DNA of 64,000 nt, taken from positions 732,765-796,764 of the forward strand of contig LNAC01000347.1 of the NCBI GenBank assembly GCA_002007465.1. The letters run 5' to 3'. This document shows, one piece after another, positions 11,940-23,686 of the stretch; position 1 is the stretch's first letter, and each line of letters starts with the position of its first letter. Made by a program: the position numbers and the translations under genes. A model generated the notes under the pieces. It was not told the DNA's origin and made no database searches. It saw nothing but the letters and a program-made list of their open reading frames with translations. Source of the stretch: Ailurus styani (taxonomy: Eukaryota > Chordata > Mammalia > Carnivora > Ailuridae).

Positions 11940-12144
11940 TTTTTTTTAAAGATTTTATTTTATTCATTTGACACAGAGAGAGAGATTATAAGTAGGCAGA
12001 GAGGCAGGCAGAGAGAGAGGAGAGAGGAGGAAGCAGGCTCCCCGCTGAGCAGAGAGCCCGATGTGGGCCTCGATCCCAGGACCCTGGGATCATGACCTGA
12101 GCCGAAGGCAGCGGCTTTAACCCACTGAGCCACCCAGGCGCCCT
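11940..12144 (-). mobile_element. CAN-SINE, young mustelid-type, inserted in the tail of an older SINE
   Basis: A reversed copy with the young signature (AAGTAGGCAGAGAGGCAGGC) and head CCACCCAGGCGCCC. TTTCTTCTCCTTTTT occurs on both sides as the target duplication. The right-hand copy of that duplication is also the T-rich tail of the neighbouring older SINE. Confidence 0.93.
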
Positions 12145-12331
12145 TTCTTCTCCTTTTTAAAGATTTTATTTGTTTATTTGAGAGGGAGAGAGCATGAGTG
12201 GGGGTGGGAGGGAGAGAGACAAGCAGACTCCCCGCCAAGCAGGGAGTCCTGCATGGGGCTGGATCCCAGGACCCCAAGATCATGATCTGGGCTGAAGACA
12301 GATGCTTAACTGATGGAGCCACCCAGATGCC
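12145..12331 (-). mobile_element. CAN-SINE, older subfamily, host of the nested insertion
   Basis: A reversed copy with GAGAGGGAGAGAGCATGAGT and head GAGCCACCCAGATGCCCC. Its own target duplication (TCCTCCTCTTACTCTTAT / CCTCCTCTTACCCTTAT) sits at 11,905-11,922 and 12,332-12,347, enclosing the younger SINE as well. Confidence 0.92.
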
Positions 12332-12420
12332 CCTCCTCTTACCCTTATGAATGAAACGTATCCTTCTGTAAGTTAGAATAATGCCTCAGACACGACAATT
12401 TCCAGATATATATACTATAC

Positions 12421-12708
12421 CTGTGTGAATCGGTCGCAGTCAACAATGCGGAAAGTTTTGCCATAAATTGTAATGTTTATTCCTCGATTTAGGTCTTTCC
12501 AATGGTAATGGTCTCCCTGGTCATTCTTGGTTAGTCGCTGGCGTTTGATTAACTTGCCTTGAAGGATCCCAGAGTTTTCCACAACAGGCTCCATGACAGA
12601 CATGCTGTCATCTTCCAGATAGTAGTAGATGTTCACTTGACGAATCCTATAATGTTCCTCAGTTGACATAGGAACATCTTCTTGGAAATAGGCATCAAAT
12701 TTCAGCAC
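12421..12708 (-). CDS. EFHC1: EFHC1 coding exon 3, first DM10 domain (residues 96-191)
   Basis: The 288-nt exon encodes 96 residues starting [13 protein letters not shown] and ending DCDRFTQ. It covers nearly all of DM10 domain 1: the VLKFDAYF opening strand, the [21 protein letters not shown] core, the [12 protein letters not shown] loop and the closing [12 protein letters not shown]10 repeats are the modules by which EFHC-type proteins line the inner wall of axonemal doublets. It is flanked by a TATTATAG acceptor and a GTATAG donor and is in phase 0 on both sides. No stop or frameshift is present. Confidence 0.97.
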
Positions 12709-12837
12709 CTATAATACACAAGGCAGGGAGAAATGGCATTGTATTAGTCTCTCATACAAAAAGCATCCAGTAGCCTCCTCTAAAGAGAGCCACCCCAGGA
12801 GAAGAAATACGCATCACTCCTATTTTCTAAATTGAAG

Positions 12838-13098
12838 GTTGCTAAACCACAGCCCATGGGTCCCGTCAATCCCTGCCACCTGATTTTGTATGACCTCCAA
12901 TCTAAGAATGTTTTATTTACATACTTAAATGGTTAAAAAAATCAAAAGAGTAAAATCTCCAACACATGGAAATGATACAAAATTTGAATTTCAGTATTTA
13001 CAAATAATTATGTAAATAATTAGCAGGTATTTGCCAATGGCTGCTTTCCCATTATAAGGGCAGGATTGAGTAGTTGTGATAGAGACCACATGGGCTGC
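12838..13098 (-). mobile_element. hAT-Charlie-type DNA transposon, left part
   Basis: The diverged element has the widespread 'tttgggaaatggctgctttcccat ... gagtagttgtgatagagacc' type interior. It is split at 13,098 by a MaLR LTR and resumes at 13,490. I remember the family as a non-autonomous hAT-Charlie but am not certain of the family name. Confidence 0.6.
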
Positions 13099-13484
13099 TA
13101 CTATGGACTAAATTTTGTCTCCCTCTCTCCAAAAACTTGCATGAGAAAGCCCTAACCCTTATTAGGACTGTACTTGGAGATAGAGTCTTTAGGGAGTAAT
13201 TAAGCTTAAGTGAGGTCCCAAAAGTGGGGCCGTGATCCAAATGAATTGATGGCTTTGTAAGGAGAGGAAGACCTCTCAGCAAACCCATCCTGAGGAAAGG
13301 TCACGTGAGGACATAGCAAGAAGGCAGCTATCTAAAGCCAGGAAGAGAGCCCTCACCAGAAACTGAATCAGCAGGACCCTTAATCTTAGACTTTCAGCCT
13401 CCAGAACAGTGAGAAAATTAATTTCTATTATGTAAGGAACCAGTATATGCTATTTTATTATGGCAGCTCAAGTAGACTAAGACA
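13099..13484 (+). mobile_element. Solo MLT1-type LTR (ERVL-MaLR)
   Basis: A 386-bp solo LTR: the opening TACTATGGACTAAATTTTGT, the middle AGGAAGAGAGCCCTCACCAG and the end AGTAGACTAAGACA. It is flanked by a perfect 5-base target duplication GCTGC at 13,094-13,098 and 13,485-13,489, as expected for MaLR. No internal retroviral-like genes are present. Confidence 0.85.
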
Positions 13485-13489
13485 GCTGC

Positions 13490-13548
13490 AACGCCCCAAA
13501 TATTTACTATTTGGCCCTTCATAGAAAAAGTTTGCTGACCTTTGCTCT
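13490..13548 (-). mobile_element. hAT-Charlie-type DNA transposon, right end
   Basis: The segment with AAATATTTACTATTTGGCCC and AGAAAAAGTTTGCTGACC is the terminal part of the same element as 12,838-13,098, on the far side of the LTR. Confidence 0.6.
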
Positions 13549-14548
13549 AGATACTCAAACTACATACAGACTATTTAGTAATGTGGTCCTTGGTGAGATG
13601 GCTTAAAGACCTTAACTCTACTAGCTTCACTTCTGTGTCAAAAATCTGTCTTAGAATTTCTGCAGAGTCAAAAATTTGGACAAAACTTTGGTTTCAAAAT
13701 GAAAACGAAGCCTCAAGTCCATTTTCTTTAGAAGGAGAGTCCCCTATAAATGCATAGTAATGGCATAGTCATTCTTAGAGATTACATATGAATGAGACCC
13801 AGATCATCAATCCAGCACAGACTCTTTGGATGGCACATAAACACACCCTCAGTGCACTCAGAAATATACATGATAGATGGAGCAAACCCTAGTTTCTCTG
13901 GGGAGCATCAGTGGGAAGTCAGAATGGCACATTCTATTGCACATTTAAAAAACATTTTAAAATATCAAAAGCTTGTGCTGACAAGCTTTGGGATTAATTT
14001 TAAAACTTTCTTTTATCCTGTCTTTATTTTTAGGATTTCCTCCCATGAAGAGAAAATATTAGAATGGTGTTGTAGGTAGACAAGAGTGTGAACCTAAACC
14101 TTCACTGGAACCAGAGGAGCCTACCAAGAAGACCATTTAGTGAAGACACAAATATGGCTTGATGAATGGGAAGATGCATAATTTTATACATGAGTGCTGT
14201 TGCTAAAAAGGTTTAGTGTCTACTGTAGAAAAACAAAATTAAAAACCAAAAGAAATTAGGCAATTGCATAGGTGAAATATGCATATAATGGAATAAAACT
14301 TTAAATTCATAATAAAAAGGTGAAATGCATGAATGGAATAGAATGTTTAAAGGAGAAAGCTAATATAGTAAAAGCAAAAGACAAAAGATGAGTTTCAGGT
14401 AACATTTTAGATCAACTGCAAAGAAGTGAAATGGAGACATGATCACTATAAGTGGGGGCATGATCACTAATTTGTGCACGAAATGGTCTGCACTTGAGCC
14501 ACAGATATATAAATACACAAAACATGAGAGCCAGAAATGATCAACTAA
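13549..14548. other. EFHC1 intron 2 sequence, nothing recognised
   Basis: About 1 kb without a recognisable gene or repeat. A 95-codon open frame at 13,792-14,079 shows no features of a real gene. Confidence 0.5.
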
Positions 14549-14642
14549 CGGACCTCCCTCATTTTACAAATGGAGACTCAGGGTGGTAGATTGACTTGCC
14601 TGAGGCCAAACTCAGGGTTAGGGGCACAGGTGGGGCTGAAAC
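14549..14642 (+). mobile_element. MIR fragment
   Basis: ATTTTACAAATGGAGACTCA followed by 'gattgacttgcctgaggcc' is the conserved MIR core in diverged form. Confidence 0.6.
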
Positions 14643-15026
14643 TATCAGTAGACTCACAGAGAAACAAGAAAAAGGTAAAGAAATACCCAACCATATATCT
14701 GATACTGTTTAGGTTCGGCTTCTGAATGGATATATGAATGTGTTCCTATCGGATGAGTTCACTGAGATGGGGGAGGGGGATAATATGGATTCTGGCTGAG
14801 ACATTAAAAAAATTTTTAAACAAAGTGATTATGAATGTAAATGGTATAATTCCACCATCAGGTTATTTTCTATCTTCTAGCCTCTAGTTTCAATAGGTCT
14901 TAATTAAAGTTGACTAGCTGAATGAACACTGTATAGACATTTAATAAAAAGGATAAAATGAAAAGACAAAAAAAAGACAAAGAAAATAGGCTAGGAATAA
15001 ATTAGGAAACTTAACTTGTAAAAATT
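14643..15026. other. EFHC1 intron 2 sequence, nothing recognised
   Basis: No feature can be supported in this AT-rich stretch. Confidence 0.5.
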
Positions 15027-15172
15027 GGTCAGTAGTTCTCAGACTCAGATATACATAAAAATCATCTGGAAATTAAGATCAATGAGGGTTAGGGTGACAT
15101 CTCAGTTTCTTAAAAGTCCCACTAGGGATTCTGTTGCATGGACAGGGTTAGGACTACCTCACCTTAGTTTAA
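15027..15172 (-). mobile_element. MER5-type hAT-Charlie fragment
   Basis: CAGTAGTTCTCAGACTCAGA and AAAAATCATCTGGAAATTAA, then 'gattctgttgcatggacagggttaggacta', resemble the MER5 consensus ends and middle, with heavy divergence. Confidence 0.5.
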
Positions 15173-15769
15173 AGAGGAGGCTCCCTGACCAGGAAAATCA
15201 GGAATGATATGGAAATGTCAACAGATGGAAATAAAATAGCTCACATTAAAAAGCATAAGGATAAATGAGACAGAAATGAAAATGTTACGATATCCTTTGG
15301 TTATATTATGCCAAACCTGAAATATTCCCTGAAAAATAAAAACTTAGGAAGACAGCCCGGCGAAAACTGACAAAAGATGGAGTTGTTATCATGATGACAT
15401 TTTGCATTCCACCAAGACTAAGAATTTGACATCAGTACCAATAAGACTTCCAAAAAGTAGACAGCACAGAGCAGGTAAATGGGGAGCAATATGAACTCAA
15501 GAATTCAGACTTCATCCAACTTTTCTGTAACTGTATTTGGAAAATATTTCAGTGAAGTCTACAGGGAATTATTTTCTGTAATAAGCTTCCTGACTAAAGA
15601 AAGCCTCTTTCAATCCTGAGTTCAGCTGTCTATGACTAAAGGTTGAGGCATTTGAACAATTTTCTCCTCAGAGCCCTCTGGAAAACCTGTGGTTTGCTGT
15701 TGACTTTTCTGCAAACAGTTGGCTCTCAGAAATCTGAATTCAAGGGTACCCTGAAATCCCAGATGATAC

Positions 15770-15991
15770 CTTTTTGTCAAAAGCCACATGTGCAGGAATA
15801 AATTGTGCAGGTGGGGCCTGCTTAGGTTGGCCATAAGTTAAAATTGGTGTCTTGTTGGCCAACTCATCTAGCTCAGCCTGGGACAGCTGGTTGACCTGGA
15901 GCCGCTCCCCGCCTATCCCAACTGTTGGACGTCGAACAACTGCATAGCCATTCCTGTAGCCCAGCGTCTGGCTTCTATGAAATGCTGTTTT
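15770..15991 (-). CDS. EFHC1: EFHC1 coding exon 2 (residues 22-95)
   Basis: The 222-nt exon encodes 74 residues, from [10 protein letters not shown] to HVAFDKK. It is preceded by a TTATTCAG acceptor and followed by a GTATCATC donor; both boundaries fall between codons. The segment is the linker leading to the first DM10 domain and contains the family-typical stretch RRPTVGIGG. The frame is intact and matches my memory of the human protein with a few conservative differences. The automatic open frame in this area starts inside the exon and reads on into the intron, so the exon limits come from the splice signals and protein similarity. Confidence 0.95.
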
Positions 15992-16737
15992 CTGAATAAC
16001 AAAAGAAGTGTTTCATTAATAATATCTTATAAATACGTCTTAGGTAAAAGAACTAACTTTCAAAAACATCATAACATAAATCTTGTAAACATCACAAACC
16101 TTGTATCAAAAAGCTTACCTATACCAGAGGCTTCTTATATTTTAAGCTAAAACACCTGGTCAGGAACAGGGAGAAAGGCAGCAGCCTGAGCTTAAAATAA
16201 AACTTAAAGCCATGTTCCAGAATGCCCGATTTAATTACCAGCTCACTTTTCATGAGAAACTAAAATATTATCTTATCTGTACTCTTAATCTTTCACTTAA
16301 TTCTTTCCATGTTTTTAATCTTATCTACTATTCACAAACCATGGAACCTAGAAGATCTGATTCTGTGAAATGAATTTTTAGCCAAAATAAAAGGCCCTTC
16401 CTGTTATAGTAACACAGACACATTCATACAAGTCTTTGGAAAGCAAGTGAGTACTATATATTTAAAGTCTTGAAGTCAATAGTTCTACCCTTGATCCTTT
16501 ATTTTAAAAATATAGTCCAAATTATGGGAAAGAGCACTATGCCTAAAGCTGACCATTATAATGTTAATTACAATAGTAAAACATTGGAAACAATACAAAA
16601 AACACACATATGAGTTAATAATGGAAAACTCACTTTACGAACTATGATGCAGCCATTAAAATATTGGTTTTAAAGACCACGTAGCAATCTGTGAAAAATC
16701 TTTATGATTTAATAAGCCAAAAAAAGCAGCATATAAA
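15992..16737. other. EFHC1 intron 1, exon-proximal part
   Basis: AT-rich sequence upstream of exon 2 in which I recognise no repeat or gene. Confidence 0.5.
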
Positions 16738-16755
16738 ATTATATGGACACTATAT

Positions 16756-16938
16756 GGTGCCTGGTGGCTCAATCGTTTAAGCATCTGCTTTCAGTTCCAG
16801 TCATGATCTCAGGGTCCTGGGATGCAGCCCCACTTCGGTCTTCCTGCTCAGTGGGGAGTCTGCTTCTCCCTCTCCCTCCGATCCTCCTCCCCTTCTCTGT
16901 CTCAAATAAATAAATAAAATCTTTAAAAAAATAAAAAA
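16756..16938 (+). mobile_element. CAN-SINE, older subfamily
   Basis: A forward copy from TGGTGCCTGGTGGCTCAATC to AAATAAATAAATAAAATCTT. It is flanked by an imperfect 18-base duplication (AATTATATGGACACTATA / AATTATATGTATACTATA), whose differences show its age. Confidence 0.93.
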
Positions 16939-19900
16939 ATTATATGTATACTATAATTAGAAGCATGTAAACGTGCACAAAAAGAAACTGGATTTGGATA
17001 ATGTTCTCTGTATTTTTTTCTGAATTATGTTCATTTTTTTTATAATGAACATTCTTTTTTTGGTAATTGAAAAAAACAAAAGATTAAATAAAAAAAGGAG
17101 AAAGTGTAAAGGAAATATTTTTGAAGGCAGAGGAGAGACCAAAATGGTAACACAGGACACCCCAGCCTCCCTACTCCTCCACAAAGATCAACAATTAGAC
17201 AGTTATCCATTGACAAAAGCGGGTCTGGAAGAGCTTTGGAGTCCAGTTAGGAGGTTGTAGGAACACAGTGGAACAAAAAACCTGAGAATAACTACATGAG
17301 GAGAAGGAAGACTTCATTTTGCCTGCATCACCTCATCCCCCAAGCCAGCACTGCTCAGTGTCAAGAGGGAACCTCCTGGCCAGAAAGAGGTCCCCTGGCC
17401 AGGAAGGAAGAGCAACCAGCTTCTCCAGTCTTTTGGGGCAGTCCACAAAGGTTCCACTTCAGTTTCCTCCCACCCAGACCAGCAAAGCTGAAGAGTACAA
17501 GGCCAGCTAGGAACACAGAAGCAAAAGTGGGGGCTACTGGCAGCAGCCCCTCAGTGGGAGTGACTGTGGTATGTAGACCCCTTCTCTGCAGACACACCCG
17601 GCAGATCTTACCACTGACCCAAAGCCAAGGGCCAGGATAGCTGCAGCCACTGGGTACCCTCTGCAGATTTCATCAGCTTTCATCCCAGGGGCATTCATGA
17701 TTCCAGGCATCAGAGTCCCTTCCCTTTCCTCGCCTCCCCATATCCCCACCAGAGCCTGGGAACCATGCCGGCAGCCAGCTTGGGCCTCTGCAGCTGCTGG
17801 AGTACAAGATGCCAGCACAGAAACCCACTGCCTGACCCCTCCCCCATTCATGCACTTGGAACTAGCCCCTCCAGCTGTGCATATGCACACCGCCCAACCC
17901 TCATCACAGGCCTCCACTGAAGTGTGCATGCTGCGGGGAGAGTGTGCAGCCACAGGAGGACATGCCAGCAACTAGGACCTCCTGCCAGTGGGCTCATAGT
18001 TGGCCCTGGCTCTTGCCTTCTCTGCTTCCCAGCACTCTGTATATGTCCGCATATGACCCCTGCCACTACATAGGCACCAACTCCTGGCACCCAATCCTGA
18101 CAGCCAATTATGTGTACCCTACCTGCTCCAGTCACCACTGCTGCTTGCCCTGCTCCCTAGCTGTGGACCCAGAGGTTGCTAAAGACCCCAACAGCCCTTG
18201 CAGCCACTATACACCCCCTGTAGCACCTGACAAGGGCTACACAGTTGTCAGTGCCGTAGCCCCCTGTGGCCTGGGCCAAAGAGACATCATGCCCCCTAAA
18301 CCTGAACCCAGTGCTGCCACCACACCCCTGCACTTGGTGCCCTACGCCACTAAGCCCAGGATCACAGTCAGGTTCAGCATGCCTCCACCTATAGGTGAAA
18401 GTCATCCCTTACCAAAGTCAGTTCATAAAGTCTGAAAGAGGTAGCTGCTTCTTCATGTGAAGACACCTATGCAAGATACAGGGATCATGAAGAATCAGGG
18501 AAACGATTCCACATGAAGAACCAGGAATTGCCTAATGAAAAAAATTCAAAATTGTCCTAAAGATGCTCAGAGACCTATAAAAGAACAGAGACGGGCAATT
18601 TAATGATATCAGGAAAACAACAAAGGAACAAAGTGAGAAATTCAACAAAGACATAGAAAACATAAAAAAGAGCCAAAGAGAAATTCTGGAGCTGAAGAAC
18701 ACGGCGACTGAACTGAAGAATTCAACTATAGCTTCGAAAGAAGATTAAAACAAGCAGAAGAAAGAATCTGTAAGCTGGACGACAAATAACTTGAAGTTAA
18801 CCAATCAGAGGAGCAAAAAGAAAAAAAAGAATGAAAAGAAATGAAGAAAGCTGGGATTTATGGAATACCAACAAGAAAAATCATGTATGTGTCACTGTAT
18901 CCTTCTCTAGAAGGAGAAGACAGAAAGCTTATTTAAAGAAATAATGGCTGAGAATTTCTCAAACCTGGGGAGAGATTTGGACACTCAAGTTTGTGAAGTT
19001 ATTGGTACTCAAAACTTTAATCTAAAATCATTTTCTCCAAGACACATAATAATAAAGTGGTCTAAAATCAAAGACAAAGAGAGAATTTCAAAAGCAGTAA
19101 AAGAAAGAAACTCTCTCATACAAGCGAACCTCCATAAATGATCAGATTTCTCAGCAGAGATTTTGTAGGCCAGGAGAGAATGGGATCATCCATTCCAAGT
19201 GTTAAAAGAAAGAAACTGCCAACCCAGAATACTTTATCCAGAAAATAATGTGCTTCAGAAAGGAAGGCAAAATAAAGATTTTCCCTAATAAACAAAGAGG
19301 AGAGGATTCATTGCCACTAAACTTGCCTTATGAGGAATGCTGAAAGAATTTCTTCAAGCTGAAACAAAAAGGCATTAATTAGTAACATGAAAATACACAA
19401 CACATGGATAAATGTGAGCATATAGTCGGATTCAGAATACCCTAATACTGTAACACAGTGATGTGTTCACTTCTTCATTCTAGTGTAAAGGTTAAAGGAC
19501 AGAGGACTGAAAACCTCTCCAGCTCCAACAATCTGTTAGTGGATGCAAAACATAAAAAGATGCAAATGGTGACATTAAAAAAACATAAAGCAAAAAGGGA
19601 AAATAAGGATAGGGTGTTTATATGTGATCAAAGTTGAACTGCTATCAGTGTAAAATAGATTGTTACATATGTTTTGTGTGAGTCCCATGGTAACCACAAA
19701 GCAAAAACCTACAGAGGCTTCACAAAAAATAAGGAGAAAGAAATCAAAGATACTACTATGACTAATCATCAATTCACAAAGGAAGATAACAAGACAGGAA
19801 GAAAGGAACAAGGGTACTAAAAAACAGCCAGAAACCATAAAATGGCATTAGTAAGTCTTTACCTATCAGTAGTTACTCTAAACATAAATGAACTGAATTT

Positions 19901-20138
19901 TCTAACCAAAAGGCAAAAAGCTGGATGATTAAAAAAAAAAAAACCCCACAAGATCCACCTATGTGTTGCCTATACTAGAAGAGACTCTCTTTGGCTTGAA
20001 GCACACACATAAACTGAAAGTGAAGGGATGGAAAAAGATAATCCATGCAAGTAGAAACCAAAAGAGAGCATAGGTAACTATACTTATAGCAAACAAAATA
20101 GACTTTAAGCCAAAAATGGTAACAAGAAACACACAACC

Positions 20139-20192
20139 ACCTGAAACTAATATAACACTGTATGTTAATTATGCTGGAATTAAAATAAAACA
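20139..20192 (+). mobile_element. Isolated L1 3'-end segment inside the L1 ORF2
   Basis: CTGAAACTAATATAACACTG, TATGTTAATTATGCTGGAAT and an A-rich end match the 3' tip of an L1 (compare positions 1-60). Here they sit inside ORF2 endonuclease sequence and replace part of it. Confidence 0.65.
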
Positions 20193-20726
20193 AAGGAACA
20201 AAAGATATAACGATCATAAATATATATGCTCCCACATCAAAGCAGATACTAATAGATCTGAAGGGAGAAATAGACAACAAGACAATAATAGTAAGTGATT
20301 TCAATAGATGGCTAAATCAGATAGGAAACGAACAAGGAAAGGTTGGATTTGAATCATACTTTAGACCAAACAGACCTAACAGACATAAAAAGAAAAATCT
20401 ATCCAACAACAGCAAAATACACATTCTTCTAAAGTATACAAACATTCTCCAGGATAGGTTATATGATAGGTGACAAAACAAGTCTTAGCAGATTGAAATC
20501 ATACCTACTACGCTTCTGCACTACAATGGTATGAAACTAGAAATCAGTAACAGGAAGAAAACTGAAAAATTCACAAATAAGTGGAAATTAAACAACACAA
20601 ACTTGTACAACCAGTGGGTCAAAGAAGAAATCAAAAGGGAAATCAAAAAGTATCTTGAAACAAATGAAAATAGAAGCATAACATATGTAAACCTTTGGGA
20701 ACCTGCAAAAGCAGTTTAATAGGGGT

Positions 20727-20946
20727 TTTGTTTTGTTTGTTTTGTTTTTTAGACAGCGAGAGAGAGAGAGAGAGAGCGCGCGCAGTGGGGGTGGGGAGTG
20801 GGGTGCTGAGGGAGAAAGAGAATCCCAAGAAGGCTCCCTGCCCAGGGCAGTGCCCAAGTTGGGGCTCAATCCCATGAACCTGAGAGTATGAAGGGAGCCA
20901 AAACCAAAAGTCAGATATCCAACCAATCAAGCCACCCAGGTGCCCC
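20727..20946 (-). mobile_element. CAN-SINE, older subfamily, inside the L1
   Basis: A reversed copy with a T-rich tail, a (GA)n-GCGCGC segment and head CCACCCAGGTGCCCC. AATAGGGG repeats on both sides as the target duplication. Confidence 0.92.
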
Positions 20947-21650
20947 AATAGGGGATTTTATAGTGATAAATGCATGCATTAAGAAACAAGAAAGATCTCC
21001 CTGATATCAACACCAGATAAGGATACTATATAAAAAGAATGTTACAGACCAATATCCTTGACGAATATAGATGCAAAAAAATATTAGCAAACCAAATTAA
21101 ACAGCTCATTAAAAGGATCAGACATCATGAGCAAGTGGGATTTATTCCTGAGATGCAAAGATGATTCAACATACACATATCATTACTTGTTATACAACAC
21201 ATTAAGAGAATGAAAGATAAAAATCATATGATCATCTCAACAGATGAAGAAAAAGTGTTCGACAAAACATCATTCATAATAAAAATTTGATAAATGGAGT
21301 ATAGAAGGAACATACCTTAACACAGTAAAGGCCATATGTGACAAGTCCATAGCTAACATCGAACTCGATGGTGAAGGGTTGAAAACTTCCTCTAAGATCA
21401 GGAACAAGACAAGGGTGTCCACTCTTACCATTCCTATTCACCACAGAACTAGAAGTCTTGGCCAGAGCTATCAGGAAACAAAAAGAAATAAGAGACATCC
21501 AAATAGAAAAGGAAGAAGTAAAAACCCTCTTTGCATGCAGATGACATGATCTGACATTCAGAAACCCTGAAGACTCCACCAACGAACTGTTAGAACTAAT
21601 CATGAATTCAGTAAAGTTGCAGGATACAAAATCAACATACAGAGAAAAAT

Positions 21651-21857
21651 TGTTTTTCTTTTTTTTTTAAGATTTTATTTATTTATTTGACCGAGAGAGC
21701 AAGATTACAAGTAGGCAGAGAGGCAGGCAGATAGAGAGGGGGAAGCAGGCTCCCCTGCTGAGCAGAGAGCCCATTGCCAGGCTTGATCCCAGGACCCTGC
21801 GATCATGACCTGAGCCGAAGGCAGAGGCTTTAACCCACTGAGCCACCCAGGCGCCCC
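21651..21857 (-). mobile_element. CAN-SINE, young mustelid-type, inside the L1
   Basis: A reversed copy with AAGTAGGCAGAGAGGCAGGC and head CCACCCAGGCGCCCC. GAAAAATTG is duplicated on both sides. Confidence 0.94.
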
Positions 21858-22752
21858 GAAAAATTGTGTTTCTACACACTAACAATGAACTATCTGAGAT
21901 TGAAATTAAGAAAACAATTCCATTTACAATAGCGTAAAAACAATAAAATGCTTAGGAATAAATTTAAAGACATGAAAGACAGGTACATTGAAAACTATAA
22001 GACACTGGTGAAATAAATTAAAGAAAGCACAAATGAAAAGATATCTGTGTTCTTGCATTAGATGAATTAATACTGCTTAAATGTCCACACTATCAAAGCA
22101 ATCTACAAATTCAATGCAATCCTTATCAAAATTCCAATGGCATGTTTCACAGAAATTGAAAAACAACCCTAAAATTTGCATGGAACCACAAAAACCCCAA
22201 ATAACCAAAGCAGCCTTGAGAAAGAACAGAGCTGGAGGCATCACACTTCCTGATTTCAAACTCTCATTACAAAGCTACAGTAATCGAAACTACCTGGTAC
22301 TGGCATAAAAAGAGACACATAAGCCAATGGAACAGAATAGAGCCCAGAAATAAGCTCATGCATATATGGTCAACTGTCTTTGACAAGGGTGCCAAGAATA
22401 CACAATGGGGAAAGGACAGTCTCTTCAGTAAATGGTGCTGGGAAAACTGGGTATCCATGCAAAAGAATGAAATGGGATCCCTATTTTATAGAACTCACAA
22501 AAATTAACTCAAAATGATTAGTTACTTAAACATAAGACCTGGAACTATAAAACTTCTTGAAGAAAAAAAGGGAAAAAGCTCCCGGACACTGGTTTTGACA
22601 ATGAATTTTAGATATAATACCAAAAGCACAGTCAGCAGAAGCAAAAATAAACAAGTGGAGCTACATAAAATTAAAAAGCTTCTGTACAGCAAAGGAAATA
22701 ATCAACAAAATGACAAGGCAACCTAGGGAATGGGAAAAATATTTACAAACCG

Positions 22753-22800
22753 TTTTAGTCTGTTCAAGCTAGTCTAACAAAATACCAGAGACTGGGTAGC
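22753..22800 (-). mobile_element. MaLR LTR end fragment
   Basis: TTTTAGTCTGTTCAAGCTAG followed by 'taacaaaataccagagactgggt' is the reversed terminal sequence of MaLR (MLT1/MST-type) LTRs; only about 48 bases remain. Confidence 0.6.
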
Positions 22801-23686
22801 CTCCCCATCCCTCTTAGTCACTATGGTTCACCCTCTGAATACTTTGAGAGTTATACACATCTAGTTCTTCAGTGCTGAATAAAGAGAGTGACCATGTTTT
22901 CCAAATTTCAAATAAGGCAAATAGGTTGACACTTGGAAAGTGTATTTAAAATAGGAAATATGTCCAAGACACAGTTCATCTTATATGAAGTACAGCAATA
23001 TGCATTCTCAGAGCCTGGGACCTCCTGTCCGCATCTGTGTGATCTCCCAAATCGACTCACCTCTGCCTTGTGGGTAACCCACAGTCACCAACACCAATGC
23101 TGAGGCTGCTCCGGCATAGGGCAGGAATGTGTCTACATTTTCTAACTTACAGAGAATGAAAAAGTCCACTGAAGGAGAAGCTCTGTGATGCTGTGTCTTA
23201 ATGCAGGGATAATTATGAAGAAGTGGCTCAGAATCCAGAATCCCTCACCAAAATTCCAATTTCAATTCATTCTCCCAAAGAAAATAAATGGACTACATAT
23301 TTTATCTTACCTTCATACCCATGGAAAGGAGCTTATAGATTAAATTATTAAACTATAAGAATACAAATTATTATTGTCTTATCTAGGATAGTCAGTTTAC
23401 TGAATCTCAACATTGATCTTCAAACATATATTTCAGTAACCAGGTTAAAATCAAAACAAATACTAAATAATTTTGTCACGGGCTAAGCTTTCTCAGGAGG
23501 GAAAAAAATGAGCTTCCCCCCCCCTTCAATTTTGTCTACAGAACACAACTAAAAACACTTAAACTAGGGAAGGAGCAAAACAATCAAATCAGGAATCTTT
23601 CATTAAAATGTCAGAAAAGAATAGGACTAGGGAAAGAAAAAAAAAACACGGCTAATCAAATGTGGGTGAAAGGACTGGAATGGAAT
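22801..23686. other. EFHC1 intron 1 sequence, nothing recognised
   Basis: No repeat or gene is recognisable. A CCCCCCCC run lies near 23,518. Confidence 0.5.

Larger units (their letters stand above)
17120..22752 (+). mobile_element. Long L1 element with 5' UTR, ORF1 and most of ORF2, inactivated
   Basis: The element covers about 5.6 kb of EFHC1 intron 1, antisense to the gene. 17,120-18,440 is a relatively GC-rich 5' region, which accounts for the long but meaningless open frames there. ORF1 remnants run from about 18,500 to 19,370: SPRHIIIKWSKIKDKERI is the RNA-binding core, followed by a broken 'ARREW' block and LPYEEC-like C-terminal sequence. ORF2 endonuclease sequence starts near 19,720 and reverse-transcriptase text continues to 22,750, ending before the 3' UTR. 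Two SINEs interrupt it (20,727-20,946 and 21,651-21,857). Multiple stops and frameshifts make it inactive. Confidence 0.88.

Noticed and set aside
17296..18435. Several 80-160 codon open frames on both strands
   Set aside because: They lie in the GC-richer 5' region of an L1, overlap one another on both strands and show no protein family signal.
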